From Prostheceraeus crozeri (Eukaryota > Platyhelminthes > Polycladida > Euryleptidae), in NCBI GenBank assembly GCA_907163375.1, contig CAJQUW010001765.1:45666-109665 (forward strand): a stretch of DNA of 64,000 nucleotides. The letters are read 5' to 3'. The position numbers were made by a program, and so were the translations under genes. Below, in pieces: positions 29,241-41,300 of the stretch. Each line of letters opens with the position of its first letter. Positions within the stretch are counted from its first letter, which is position 1. The notes beneath the pieces were generated by a model that made no database searches, was not told where the DNA came from, and saw only the letters and a list, made by a program, of their open reading frames with translations.

Positions 29241-31344
29241 ACAATAATCCCAAAAATGTGTGTCACTTTTTAATGTGTATTTTGTCACATGTGTAACCAA
29301 ATGCATACACATATCAAAACATATCAAATCATGCTGTAAAAAATGTTTCTAAAATTACATAATCTATGAAAAGTAATTAAGCGGATGATAAAAAGTGATT
29401 TATGTCGACAGGATTATAAAATGCTAGTAACGAGGGAGACAAGCTGATGAATTCATCACAGTTCTTATTCTTCGAAGTTTGAATAATTTGCATGTATCTT
29501 ATCATTGCGCTCTGAGGAAATATCATCCATCTATTCGGCCACGATGGATTGTAAGTCATTCAAACAGCTAGTGCCATCTCTTCTTGATACTTTCCTCGTA
29601 CGCAAATGTCAGATCATCCGAATTTCTTTCCGCACTTTCTCAGCCAATCTTTCTCTCATTCTCCTTTGTACTCGTAACAAGAGGTCCCCGTTTTCTTTTA
29701 CCGGCCTTGCACAGACCGTTTATACGACAATCGCTTATTCCACATCTTTAGTAACTCTGCTGCGGTTGAAAATCTGCAATTCAGGACATATCCAAGCAGT
29801 AGGCAGTTTGCTGCGTTCGGTGGATTTTCTTTTCTAACGGTAGAACATTTTATATTCACGAAATCTCTTTGTGTCTCGGTATCGACCTTAAAGTCATTCT
29901 TTTGCTAGAATTCATACACTCTAAGTTGAACAATTTCAGATGTTGCCACATGGAAAGCCAAAAGTCTCTACTATAAGCCATCTTTTCTTTAGTTTCCATC
30001 ATTATTCTCTTTCAATTTTATTACTCAATTTTGCTGCTTTCATTTTGTTAACCGTGTATAGGCATGCTTGAGTGCAATGAGTTTCACAATCAAAGCTTTC
30101 TATTACCAATGCCACTCATAACATCCATAGAAATATATTTAAATTCAATAACTAACTTACCCGCACCGTATAGAGTGCTCTATGTCTTCATAGATATATT
30201 CAAATTGTCAATTTTATAACGATGTCACCTACTAAGTATAGGATATCGAACGATATAGGAGTTTGTTATAGGATAATGCTTGAAAGTATCGTATGATTTC
30301 TATCATAACGCATAGTTTTACCTGTAATTCGGAGTATGATATCTGATGGATTCCGTTTGTTATGTACATAATACACGGAATATCAGGCAATAACCATAGA
30401 TTTCTAGATGCTAAGGAAATCCATACAATAGTCCATGGAAATATCCCAATATATTCATTTCCATTCGAGGTATTTACCGTATGAATGAATTTCCATCAGT
30501 TCTGTTTATAGCCTACCACTACTTGCATATCAATGGTGTCAAATTGTTTTTTTCTAACCTACTCCTCAGATCCCAATGACGCGCATGGAAAGCAAGACAA
30601 TTTTGAATTTCGACATTCTTGAAATATAGCATGACAGATCATATTCAAAAAAGCATGACTTAAGGTTGATAAAATGCATATGGTTCAATGGTCCGTCTAA
30701 CTCTGATGGCATTTCAAAGTTTGTCAGCTAAAATTGCGCATTTTATGACTTCCTCTCTGAAGAAGAATGAGTGAAATTATAGCAGCATCAAGAATCAAAC
30801 ATGTCCTTCGGGATTGCTCAATGATTGAAGAGATTTCTAATGAATAAAAAAATGAGATTTTTAATCAATACACAAGACAGAAGTTGTGAAATCTTGCTGT
30901 TACAGGTTATGGGCATTGTACCACCAATCGGGGTATCAACATCATTGGACAGTGGCAGATTACAGTATGCGCTCAATTAAGATGGAATTCTTCGATGGAC
31001 CCTATTATAAGAAACAAACATGCTTCCAATCCAAGCTTCAATTTCGCAAAATTGTGAAGCAATTCTTTTATGTGCATAGAGTGACGCACAAACAGACCTT
31101 TACCGTTGAACCCCATTCTTCAAACTATTTACATGCGACATTTAGTCATCTAGGAATTCATGAAAATTTCCGTGTGATATTTTTCATATAATACACTGAG
31201 ATCATTGGAAGACCAGAGATATCTGCACTTAACTATGCGTTATCATTAGAAAGCAACTCAAAAGGTGACAGACATTTTTCGGATTAGTGTATGCTTACAG
31301 TGTATGTGCTTATAGACAGAAAATATGCTGTCGATATCACTTGG
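29241..31344. other. No gene recognised
   Basis: Open frames at 29505-29837 and 30886-31191 have no recognisable domain, and no splice-consistent series of exons is visible. Scattered GATATC-like motifs lie near 30230-30400. The stretch is otherwise featureless. Confidence 0.5.
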
Positions 31345-31455
31345 AGATGACTTCTGGCTTCACTCGCATTCATCTTGTAACGTCAGCGTGGCCAAGTGAA
31401 GAAGGTGCGAGCTCGTCTCCACCGCGGATATCGATTCGATTCCTGGATCTTCTTA
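31345..31455 (+). repeat. Uninterrupted tRNA-like SINE (empty-site relative)
   Basis: It runs from CTTCACTCGCATTCAT through GCGTGGCCAAGTGAAGAAGG (A-box-like) and GTGCGAGCTCGTCTCCACCG to CGATTCGATTCCTGG (B-box-like). The middle, GCGAGCTCGTCTCCACC, is exactly the two Polinton flanks joined with a single GACGAG copy. The orientation is opposite to the interrupted copy. It does not fold as a full tRNA: the acceptor ends do not pair. Confidence 0.7.
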
Positions 31456-33250
31456 TCCGCGGTCTTTTATTGCCTCGATAGTTGCTGTCATCTTTCATAT
31501 AAAACTAAACATTTTTTGATGGGTATTTCTACACATTCAGAGACCTGAGAGGGGTCCACTTGGCCTATCCACCCTACTTATAGAAAAATATGCCCCCACA
31601 TACCCCTACAGTAATGTTACATCACACATCAAAATAAATTCAAAATGTGCGCATGACATGCATGCCTACAACATCTTAAATATGAAAATGGGATGTTTTC
31701 AATCACATTCTGCTTATTGTGCTCACGCTATAAATTAATGCATCAGAATATTTGATTAATGGTCGCTTGCGCAATAGGTAGCACACAGTAAACCTAATTA
31801 TAAGCACAGCAGAGGTGTGCGCTTGCAGAGATCGACTATACACAAATGATACTGTAGATTTAATAATCCAAGCCAGTAGGTGGTGTCCGCTCATGATAAA
31901 GATAGAAAACAAATCATGTCCCAGCATGTTCAACCGGAAATTTCACAAAATGGTCGAATTCAAAACCAGTCAATGCTAAACAAAATCCAAATATTAATTA
32001 CATTGATCACATGTCACGTGAATGCCACGAGATCAGACGCATTTAAGAATTTCCATTTTATTAATGCCAAGAAAGCAACATTTTTGCTTCGTAGAACAGA
32101 ATTTTTGGATTGATGAATATCAATTGTAACGCTCTACAGTACATCTCTTCAACTGTTCAACTGTATTTTTCAGTCCTTATTCATACAGGATTAATGTCTG
32201 AACAAGCTGAAGGACTGCACAACAGGTTGCTTTGCGCTTCTTTATCCTTGCTTAAATTGTTCAATACTGACGACATCTTTCTATTCAATGCCCAGGCGAA
32301 ATGGCACTGCAATCTTTATGACCATTGAACAAGCGCAGAACAGTCCATTCTAGACATTTTAAGCCTCTTTGGACCATTCTGAGTAGCACGGACCAGCCTT
32401 GTAGGGCGAAACGTAGCGTCTACGGCTACCAAGGAATTTTGTTGCTTAACTTTTTCAAGCCTATGGACTTCTGTCAGCGTATTCTGATACATGTGTGGCT
32501 TACTCTTCACATAGAATCCGACTCTTCGCTTTGTTCAGGTTAGTGAGACTATGGAATGGACAGCAACTGTTTTCGGAAAGAAGAGAGTTAAGAACTCCCC
32601 AATCAGTTTTACGTCGTCGATGTAATTGAGAGTTAAAATTGAGACAGATATTTCCGTGGTCGATCTTACTATCAACAACTGAACTTATTGTAGGATCAAC
32701 CACCGAAGACCGTGAGAACGAGACTTTGCGTTCAAAAATGAATTATAGACCGAAAAGCGGAAAGAATTATCATGAGGTTCTAGTACTTACTCAAAATCGT
32801 TCATCTTCAAACAGCAATATCGCCATTTATATCAATATAATAAGTGTGAGATTGTAATAAACGTATCAAAAGCGTATCTGATAAACACAATGTTGCGTCA
32901 TGCGTGTCACAAATAATACGACTTCTCTGATTGGTCAGCAATTAAAAAGCACACCAGGTACAATTTAACAAAAAGGTTCTGAATATTATTTTGATCAAAG
33001 GAAATGAAATTAATTTATCTTTCGACGCACTGAAAAATTTGTTTTTATTTCGTAATACATATTTCGGTGAACCGCCCTTCTCAATCAGATATTTAATTAA
33101 CAGTGATCTTATCTAACAAGGATTATGATTTTTAAATCAAATCTCGAAATGTCTATAAAAAATATCATGGGTGAATTGGGGAAGATAGTGAAGTCAAAGA
33201 AAATAAAGTCAACATAGCACATTACTGTGCAAGCCATCCATAATACATTT
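31456..33250. other. No gene recognised; possible retroelement tail near 32390
   Basis: GGGCGAAACGTAGCG at about 32408 resembles PLE-type tails, but no coding sequence is attached. Open frames at 31703-31933, 32316-32510 and 32500-32703 lack recognisable domains. Confidence 0.45.
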
Positions 33251-34927
33251 TTATGCACATTCACCTAATGCTGTAGAGTCAATGGTGGTAAATTTGAGTG
33301 GTTCCATTCTGTTTTGTTCATTTTTATTTCTAATTATTGCGGCCTCTGCTATTTGTCTTTCCATTGCGTTATTGTGGCATACTACTGTAACATTCATGTT
33401 GAAGTTTTGTTTAATTCCTTCATGGTGGTTTTTACAGTGTCTCCATAGTGCTGATGATTCCTGTTTTTCCTTTAATTGTTTGATGTGTTCATTACCTCTT
33501 GTTCTTGCATTTCTCGACGCTTCACCAACATATATTGCTTTAAATTTGTCACACTCTATCTCATAAGTTATTCCTGTTGTTTCACAATTTCCTTTTCCTC
33601 TTGATTTGCACAATAAGCAATCTCTTTGGCATTTTGTTTTTCGGAATGGATGTGATTTTTGTAGTTTTGATTTCAGCGTTGTTTCAGTCTTTTCGATGAC
33701 TTTTATTCTCAAGCCGCTTTCTTTAACTTGTTTTTCACATTCTTTTTTGAGAACTGAGTTCGGTGTTGCTGTTATAATTCCCCTTTTGATATCATGGTTT
33801 CTTTCTTCTTTGTTCATTTTCTTTCCGTTCATTATATCTTCATGACTTTGGTCGATACATAGGTCTCACGTTTTTCCTCTCATCCTCAAGAATGTTGCTG
33901 CAAGCTTGCAAAGGAGATTTTGTGACCTCTGCTCGAAAAGTCTTATTATAGCCAGAGTATTGTAATCGTTTTTCCATTTCTGTCATATGTTTTGCTGTCA
34001 TTCGCCATGGTAAAAGTTTGCTGCAATTAAGCATGACTCGCAGAAGTTGTTGAGTAGTTGCTGTTCTTCTTTATATTCCATGAAACTGCTGATTTGGCGT
34101 GTATCATCATTTTCGACGACAGTTTTGCATAAAACTCGTGCAATACATGCACTGTGTTTCTGTCATCATTATTGCTTGATTCAATTCATACTTTCAAGTC
34201 GAGAATTGGCAGTTTGTTGTCATTGTGTCTGAAGGAAAATCCATGTGGATTTCATTTCCCATTTTCAAAACTAATGATTTGCTCATCTTCTTTTTTTGTC
34301 CTTCATTTTTATTGTTGGCTCAAGTGAAATTATGAGAGTAATGTCATCTACATATCTTTTCATAACTAAGCAGTCAATGTTGTGTTCTTTTAGCTTTTGT
34401 TTAAGCATTTTATCCCACCAGATCATGAATATTTGAGCAATCACTCGAGTCAACTGTAAACCAATAGCACCTCCATTCTTCTGAAGTTTTGTTTCATTGT
34501 CAAACTTGTACACATGATTTTTCATCACGATACGTCGTAATCCAATTTCAAGAACTTTAGCTAGCATATTTCCTCTTGACTCTTCATTATTGGGTACAAT
34601 TGACGATTTGTTCCAACTGTCGTACCTTTTCTCCCTTGATTCTTCCATTCCATTCCATTTCCTGTTATTCTTGGGATCTTCCAAGATTTGATTTTCTTAC
34701 TGGACAAAATTTCAACAATCCTATCTTCTGAAGTTCTTCTTTGCCTATATTCAGAGCTAAGAAAAGGCCAACTTCTTCGAAATCAATTCCTGATATTGTC
34801 AATTTGCTGCTGCGGAAAATTTCGCATACTTTTTCAATTGCAAATTCTAGCTTGGTTTAGTGGTTCTAGTGGCTTCACATCTAAAGAACCAACTACAATA
34901 GTTTTGGCTAAATTCATAAATTCATGA
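33251..34927 (-). pseudogene. Penelope-like element, second lineage, degenerate
   Basis: Reading leftwards: a reverse transcriptase start with TIVVGSLDVKPLEP near 34910 (motif A-like), then KNGGAIGLQLTRVIAQIFM (motif B-like) and KRYVDDITLI (motif C), then a thumb-like region (33840-34030, MLPWRM-type segment with YSGYNKTFRAEV), and a GIY-YIG nuclease at 33251-33832 with a Cys cluster (CQRDCLLC), GITYEIEC and AIYVGEASRNARTRGNEHI. Several frame changes and stops interrupt it. The GSLDVK motif and the nuclease spelling differ from the elements at 6524 and 8792, so this is a separate PLE family. Confidence 0.8.
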
Positions 34928-35059
34928 TTGAATTTGAATTATCACTCAAAATGAGATTTGTTTCAATCAATGAATTGCTTCAATCAGTCACTGCATATAG
35001 TAAACAGCGATCATAATAAACGAATAATCATTTTGAAATAACTCATCGGGGCTATAAGT

Positions 35060-35470
35060 GCTAGTCATCATCATCTTCCTCGCCTTCTGCCGCGGGGCGC
35101 AAGGTCGGCTTAGCGTTAGGCATGTCTCCATTTTGATGGACCACTGGTGTCCTCCTCCTTCACTTGGGTTCCACGTAGATCTTCTTTAATGGCGTCCTTC
35201 CATCGTTCTTGGGCCTCCCGTGTAAACGCGTGCCTGGCATCACGAGCTGCGTTGTGCCCGCTGGAGCACGGGCGACGTGTCCAAACCAGCGCATCTCCAT
35301 GACATGCAGTGCACGGTGATGAGCTGTTGTGTTCGCCCAGCATTCGCTTGCACACATCGCTGGTGGTCTCACCACTGTTTTGTAAACTTTTGATTACATC
35401 AATGCCTTTTGTCCGGGAGTTGGCGCGAACTTGTACACATAGTATTGTGCATAAACTTTGACATAGCACA
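35060..35470 (-). pseudogene. LINE 3' end (C-terminal reverse transcriptase-protein fragment)
   Basis: On the minus strand, in shifted frames: MEMRWFGHVAR, GRPK, then RWKDAIKEDLRGTQV and an end rich in Glu/Asp (AEGEEDDDD). This is the usual C-terminal tail of non-LTR retrotransposon ORF2 proteins (RW.GHV.R...GRP..RW.D..K.DL). At least two frameshifts are present and the 5' part is missing. Confidence 0.65.
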
Positions 35471-36857
35471 GTACACCCCTAACCTACTGCATAACTTCGC
35501 GTCTGCCGGTTCAGATCATTTGCTTTTCAGAAATAGAAAGGATAACAAAATCCTATGCATTTCCAATGGTAAAATTGTGCCATCTAAGGTTTTGACTCCA
35601 TTTTTTAGACTTTTTGCTCATAAAAAATATGCAAATTGTTATTTTGTTGAAATGGATATTATAGAGATCATCTACAGATCATGATCTTTCAAATGAGCTA
35701 TCATTCAGTGACAGAGGATGAAGTAATGTGTACAAAAGACACTATTTTGTTATAGTACACCAATAATTTTCCTGAAATTTCTATGTTAAAATTTGTAGTT
35801 GCACCAACGAAAAGCGTGTGTTCCCGAACTATTATAACCGCTGGCTAAAAAGTATTATCATAACTGTCGCCACATATCAACCATTGATTCCATACTTCCT
35901 TTATATACCTACTTTACTGCCAGCTGACATTCGTTCCGGCCTATTTAATTCAATTTGATTAATTCTAATGTAACTTCATTTTCCTCCTATTAGAGAATTG
36001 GCTATAAATCTACTTGGGATCAATTAGCCTACAATTACCTACATGCCAAATTGAGATCAGAAAGCTCTGTATTTTGACTAACGAGAACTGTTATTCAAAG
36101 AAGGCATCTGTAGAACGGGCATTGGAAATCCACTTTTCTATAATTCTCTTTCATCATCAATATGGAGGCTGAATTGCGTATTAACAGTAGAGCCATTAAA
36201 TCTCTTCATATCAATTAGGCTCATTGGCGAGTATAGAATGCAGCTGGACAATGGTTGGCATATTTCTCATCCTCTACACTGCACTGTCGATGAAGATATA
36301 ACGGAAACAATCAACTAATTCGAAAACACCGCCGTGAGGGGAAGCCTGTGGGCAGTGGAATGTTGAGTTGATGATTTATTTCCCTCTCCGCGGTGTGAAA
36401 CTTAACTTTGGCAATGGACGATAGGGTTGATGGTATGGCGTTTCATGCATTGAAGATCGTTGATTTTCAGTTAAAGGACAGATGGGTCACTGATTTAGGG
36501 TTCAACCTTGTGCGTCCGCATCTTAGAGGGGCGGACCTCCCTCTTCATCTCTATTTGAGCAGTACTCAGCACGGCTTAACTAACCATAGAAATCCGACAC
36601 TCTACTACAATCACAAAATTAGACAGGTCGTCTCTTCTTCTGTTTCATTAGAAAGGAAACATTGGAACATGTAACGTTAATGAAATGGTACATTATACGG
36701 ACATAATAGTGCCATAGCAATCGAACAATGAGCAGTCAGTTCAACATTAAACACACCAAATTGTGCGAAGTTTCAGTGACTGTTATCAACCGGTTCACAC
36801 AGCAAAGAGACACAGTCGATGTCAAGTTCTACAGAGAAGTCTGTGAACGCCTTTTCG
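35471..36857. other. No gene recognised
   Basis: The open frames 35409-35684 and 36408-36674 show no domain. The A+T-rich sequence has no marked repeat. Confidence 0.5.
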
Positions 36858-37035
36858 TGCGCCTGCTAACTTTTTGATAATGATCGGAGGACCCAACAAT
36901 ATTGAGAAAACTTTCGCGCAATGATCATAATTCTTCGAATCTGAAGAAATCGTGGTGATCGGAGTATTTTGAAGGAATTCATAGCAATCCGCAAGCGACG
37001 CACGACTATTATTCCTACATATTGAGCACTAAATA
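36858..37035 (+). repeat. Dispersed repeat A, copy 1
   Basis: Similar along its length to 54660-54845. Shared landmarks are GCGCCTGCT, GCGCAATGATC, GAATTCTTC and, near the end, AGCAATCCGCAAGCGACGCA. The length of about 175 bases suits a SINE or MITE, but no pol III boxes or terminal repeats were identified. Confidence 0.6.
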
Positions 37036-37080
37036 TATCAGATATTATCATAGATATCAGATCACATATTGAGCGCTATT

Positions 37081-38350
37081 GGTTTCACAAAAGCGTGTTA
37101 GTCAAACACCGTTTTAAGAGCAAATGTGGGTGATAAATTCGCTAACACGGTGTTTCATACAACTCAATTTACAACCGCTTCACGAAAGCGTATTTTTTTG
37201 GTTATAACCAGTTATAACTATCACCAACTTAATATCGTGTTTAGGACTATGTCATGCCCAAAGTCTATGGAAATTATAAAGACGGCAAACTATGAAAATT
37301 TTTGGCGACTCCGATATCTTCGTTGAGTAATAAATTTCTATGGTAATTTCCTATTCTGCAATGTCAAAGTCTTTGGTCATGCCGACGTACTGACGATTGA
37401 GTCATGACTGACTACAAACATCATCGATTTACTCTGTCATCGAATCACTGCCTTTGACGTGAAGTCGTTCATAATCTGTTAGTAATTTGATGAGAGTGAA
37501 TATCGTAGCGATAGCGAATTGATTACTTTGGCTGAAATCTATGACAAGAATAAAGACATTCTTCAGTCCAAAGACAAAAGGAGTGAAAGTTCCCAACGCA
37601 AACGAAAACAAACAAAAGCAAAAGCGAAAGTTTTCGATTAACAAACGCAAACTCATTTTCCTTGGGGGCTAGTATTTTTCTATGGGTGCAGTCGATAGCT
37701 CCTACGATGCCTGGAAAGTCATACTGCAGTCCGTAGAATCCTTCTTTGGCTCTTTGGATTTCGTCGGAGGTTGTAGGGAACTGTATTACTTCGTTCACTT
37801 TATGCCTTAGAGCCTCTGTCACAGACGCAACACATCTACTCACTGTTGCTTTACTGACGTTCACGACATCACCGTCAATGATGTAAAATGTTCCAAATGA
37901 TAGGAATCGTAGCGCGATGAATATTTGTTGTAGTAAAGATAAAGCACAACTTCTTCTTGTTGGATGTCGCAGGTCTTCGCCGAGACGTTCATCCAAATAG
38001 ATGAGACTATCTTTGTCAAAACTACAACGATCATACAAATCCTTATTAGAGTACGCGTCTAAGGGATTGCTGCGATCACGAAAAACTCGTTCTTGTCTTA
38101 TGCTTCGGTTTCCATAAAGAATTTGATATCTATTGAACGACATTCTGCCACGGAGTTGAACTGTCAAATCAGTTGCAACTATGCAAACCACCTTCTTATA
38201 ACTCCTTACGAGGAGGTATAAATATTGCGTGTTAAGAGAGTTGAGTGATAGTATTATCACCGTGATAGAAGCTTCGTGAAACAAGTGATAGCGTAAAACC
38301 ACATTCATGTAAATTAAAACCGTGTTTGGCTTACACGCTTTCGTGAAACC
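37081..38350 (-). mobile_element. Harbinger (PIF/Harbinger) transposon, defective
   Basis: The left end, GGTTTCACAAAAGCGTGT..., and the right end (reverse complement GGTTTCACGAAAGCGTGT...) match imperfectly over about 45 bases, both continuing CAAACAC-GTTTTAA. A subterminal TTCACGAAAGCGT recurs at 37170. A transposase fragment lies inside. The length of 1,270 bases is short for a complete element. No 3-bp target duplication could be fixed. Confidence 0.75.
37631..38143 (-). pseudogene. Harbinger transposase (HARBI1-like), truncated
   Basis: From the ATG at 38143 the frame gives about 171 matching residues: an N-terminal helical part, LRFLSFGTFYIIDGDVVNVS with a helix-turn-helix-like KATVSRCVASV, FP..SDEIQRAKEGFYG, and FPGIVGAIDCTHRKI with the first catalytic Asp. 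After FAFVNRK the homology stops; the second Asp and the Glu of the DDE triad are absent. The enzyme would cut and paste the element at TIRs, but this copy cannot be active. The frame extends upstream without ATG-based support. Confidence 0.8.
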
Positions 38351-39752
38351 GGCCACAGGTGTTGCATCGAAGGGCACATGGGGCACTCCCACCCATAGAG
38401 TAGGTATATTAGGTACAGTGGTAACTCAGCATTTATTAAATCCCCAATGTGTATACAGTTTCGATTTTATTGAATGAACTCTAGGTGAATACATGTAGTA
38501 TTGTCTCTAATGTGAGATATACACATTTATGCAGTTTTGCCGAAATTACAACGGAATTGACTGATCATGATAGCATAAAGCAGAAGGAAATGATATTATT
38601 TTACAGATCGTCCGTGTCATGACAGCCTTGGAGAGGTAATGTTTGTTAAATTAGCAACTCGATGACCTGCTACTGCTTTCATGCTGAACTTCAAGAGAAT
38701 CTTCTTAAGCGTGATCACAAGCAACCTGCTGGTAGAGCAAAATAACAGAATCAATTACAATGATTTCAATTGATTTTGAAAGATGTAGGGGTCCACATCA
38801 CTATTCAGATTTTAGGAATGAAACGAAATTAGATGAATCTCTTGCCGATTGATCTTGCCGATGAAAATAGAATAAGAAACTTGAAAATTCAGTCAATAAA
38901 GCACAATAATATCTCAACTTTTCCTCTGTGGTACCGGTGTCATGATTCCACAAGTCCATAACGTAACATTGTTTTCGAAGCACGTATCGCAAGCTCTCCA
39001 AAATTATAGATTGTCGGATTTGTATTAGAAATCCTCTCAAGTTATTATTCATTTCCGTATTCTTTCCTCATTACTGCGCAATCCTTTCAAGTTATTCGGT
39101 AATTGTTTTTTTGAACGACTATTTAGTCTATCTCTCCCTTGATAACCCTTACATAACGAAGCATGCTTGAACGATGTCCAACGTCGAATCTCTGCATACA
39201 TGACTTCATAATCGTCTTTTCAAAGTTTTTTGACACACAGTTGAAGTCATTGCTGATGCGGGAGAAGCTGAAATAGCGTGTGGGATCTCTATGGAAGTTA
39301 AAGGCCAACCACGAGATTATGATTTTACTTTGACGCAGCACGAACCTAAAAAACGGTCTATAAATTGACAGAGTTTGACAAAGTCGGCCAAGTCTTTTCA
39401 ATTTCATGAGTCGGCAGCCAAAACCAAAATTAGAGAATGTAACACAGTGAGAGAAAGAACACACTTTTTTTGCTATGGGGTTTATGTCAACTTCAATAGA
39501 TTTCTTCCTGTATGGTATCAACGTGGTGTTGTCCTTACGTTATGTGTAGACTCCTTGCATATATTCACATGAATGTTTTCTTCGGTAATTTCAGTCCCTC
39601 ATTTATGGCGATATGCAGGCCTCTTCGCTCAGCGGATCAATTGTAAATTTGAATTCTCCTCTCTCTCTCTCTCTCCGGACGTTTTAGATTTTTAGATGAG
39701 TCGGAATAAAGCAATGGAAGGAACCGGTAAGTACTGAAAGATAGATGAAAAG
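38351..39752. other. No gene recognised; (CT)n microsatellite at 39659-39677
   Basis: Open frames on the minus strand at 38801-39052 and 39123-39521 show no domain. A CTCTCTCTCTCTCTCTC run lies shortly before the LINE insertion. Confidence 0.5.
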
Positions 39753-39765
39753 ATACAGTAAACTT

Positions 39766-40278
39766 CATTCTTCAATTATAGTATGACTTACCAAGATGTT
39801 GCAAGTGGTTGAAAATAACTGGATTAGGAGCATCTGTGGTGTAAGGTTGGTGGAGAAACGAAGAATGATAGAACTGAGGGAGGAAGTAGGATTGAAGAAA
39901 ACGGTGGCACAGAAAGTGGTGGAAAAGAGACTGAAGTGGGCGGGACATGTGGCAAGAATGGGAGACGAAAGGGTAGTGAAACAAGTGGAAGAGATGGATG
40001 ACACAATGACAAGAAAAAGGAGACGGCCAAGGATTCGCTGGAAGGACTGTATCAAGCGAGACCTGGAAGGCACAGAAGAAGACTGGAGAACTTGGAAGGA
40101 GAAGGTGAAGGACAGATTGAAATGGCGGTCAATTGTTGAGGACTTGTCAAAGAGTGTGATGAAGAAGATGAAGTGACTACTGATAATGGTTTTGATATAG
40201 AATTTTTATTTTTTGTCTATGACATTTCCCCCTAACCCCTTTCAGGCAAAATGGGGTTGTTAAAATAGAATAAAACAT
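39766..40278 (+). mobile_element. 5'-truncated LINE with target-site duplication
   Basis: ATACAGTAAACTT (39753-39765) precedes the element and ATACAGTAAAACTT (40279-40292) follows it, a 13-14-bp duplication with one indel. The 3' end is AAAATAGAATAAAAC. Only the last part of the coding region survives. Confidence 0.75.
39787..40176 (+). pseudogene. LINE ORF2 C-terminal fragment
   Basis: About 129 residues: VENNWIRSICGVRL, LKWAGHVARMGDERVVKQV, then RRRPRIRWKDCIKRDLE. This is the common C-terminal tail after the reverse transcriptase in several non-LTR clades; the clade cannot be set. The reverse transcriptase and endonuclease are missing because of 5' truncation. This tail is intact and better preserved than that at 35060-35470. 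Confidence 0.8.
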
Positions 40279-40292
40279 ATACAGTAAAACTT

Positions 40293-40915
40293 ACTATTTA
40301 GTTCTCCTTTCGTGTAAATTTATTTCTTAGTCTTGTCAACATATCTGCCTACAATTCGCTAGCTGCCAGTAATTTTATGCTGTTTAAATCATAGAAATCC
40401 GACACTCTGTGTAAATAAAGGACTAGAGCGGACATCGATATCAAAGAAACAGCATTGTGGACAGCAGTCATGACAACGGTAGTCCAGTGGCTGACAGTAG
40501 GAAGACACCGGCAGCTTATTCGTGAACTTTGTAAATATTCATGGCTATTATCTCTCAGAGCATATTAAGAGCATTTAGACGAAACAACTTGGAATAGATC
40601 GACTTGCGGCAAGAAACTGCAACTGCAGCATCGAAAAATTCTATCGCTTGTGCTTATTCGTCAATCTACTTTATATACTTGAAACATTTACGTCCACTTG
40701 ATAGATGTAAGCGCGCATCTAGCCGAATTCATAATCTCTATTGCTCTGGAGGACTTCCGCCGGTCTTCTCAACAGAGCATACCCAGTAGTAAGAATGCAA
40801 ATGAGTGATGAGAAATGAGAAGTACAACTGCATATTGAAATGGCGATGGTTTCACCACGGTAGATGAATACCAATTGGCAGCTCACGTTGCTTGCGCAAA
40901 TTCGGTTTGAAGTAT
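40293..40915. other. No gene recognised
   Basis: Short open frames (40604-40789) without domain signal; no marked repeat. Confidence 0.5.
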
Positions 40916-41300
40916 CTAATATAAAGTTTCAGAAATGCGTAATAATCTATCATTTCCAGTGTGAAAGAAGGGATGTCTATGAAACATAGATAGTTCACAG
41001 ACATCCCTGGTGAAAGACAATGGAAAACTTGTCACGAAGATATCTACTGTACGATCGCAATTACGGTCAATGACATAAGAAGCCATGGCAGAGGAACTGC
41101 GGTGACTGTTACCTTTGATGAGCCAATCATGAATGTGGTCTTTAGATCGAACGTCGAGACCTCTGCTCGTCCTACCGTAATAGACTGACCCGCAGTCGCA
41201 TAGAAATCGGTAGACGTCGGAGGACGAGCAGGAATCAGGCAGCTGATCTTTAGGAGAGCGCACTGGAATGCGTCTGGCTTCGTACAGAAAAGTGACACTG
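40916..41300 (-). pseudogene. PLE GIY-YIG fragment, third lineage
   Basis: On the minus strand: RSPKDQLPDSCSSSDVYRF, LCDCGSVYYGRTSRGLDVR and KDHIHDWL. The VYRF...YYGRT spacing and the CxC just before YYGRT are typical of one large PLE branch. A charged C-terminal part follows to 40916. The reverse transcriptase is not recognisable upstream, and the start lies in shifted frames. Confidence 0.7.

Noticed and set aside
29505-29837. Host gene candidate of 110 codons
   Set aside because: No motif, start or splice context that supports it, and a short antisense frame overlaps its start.
31381-31455. A functional tRNA gene
   Set aside because: A- and B-box-like segments are present, but the acceptor stem does not pair and related truncated sequence flanks the Polinton; it is a repeat.
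36408-36674. Host gene candidate of 88 codons
   Set aside because: No recognisable domain or flanking exons.
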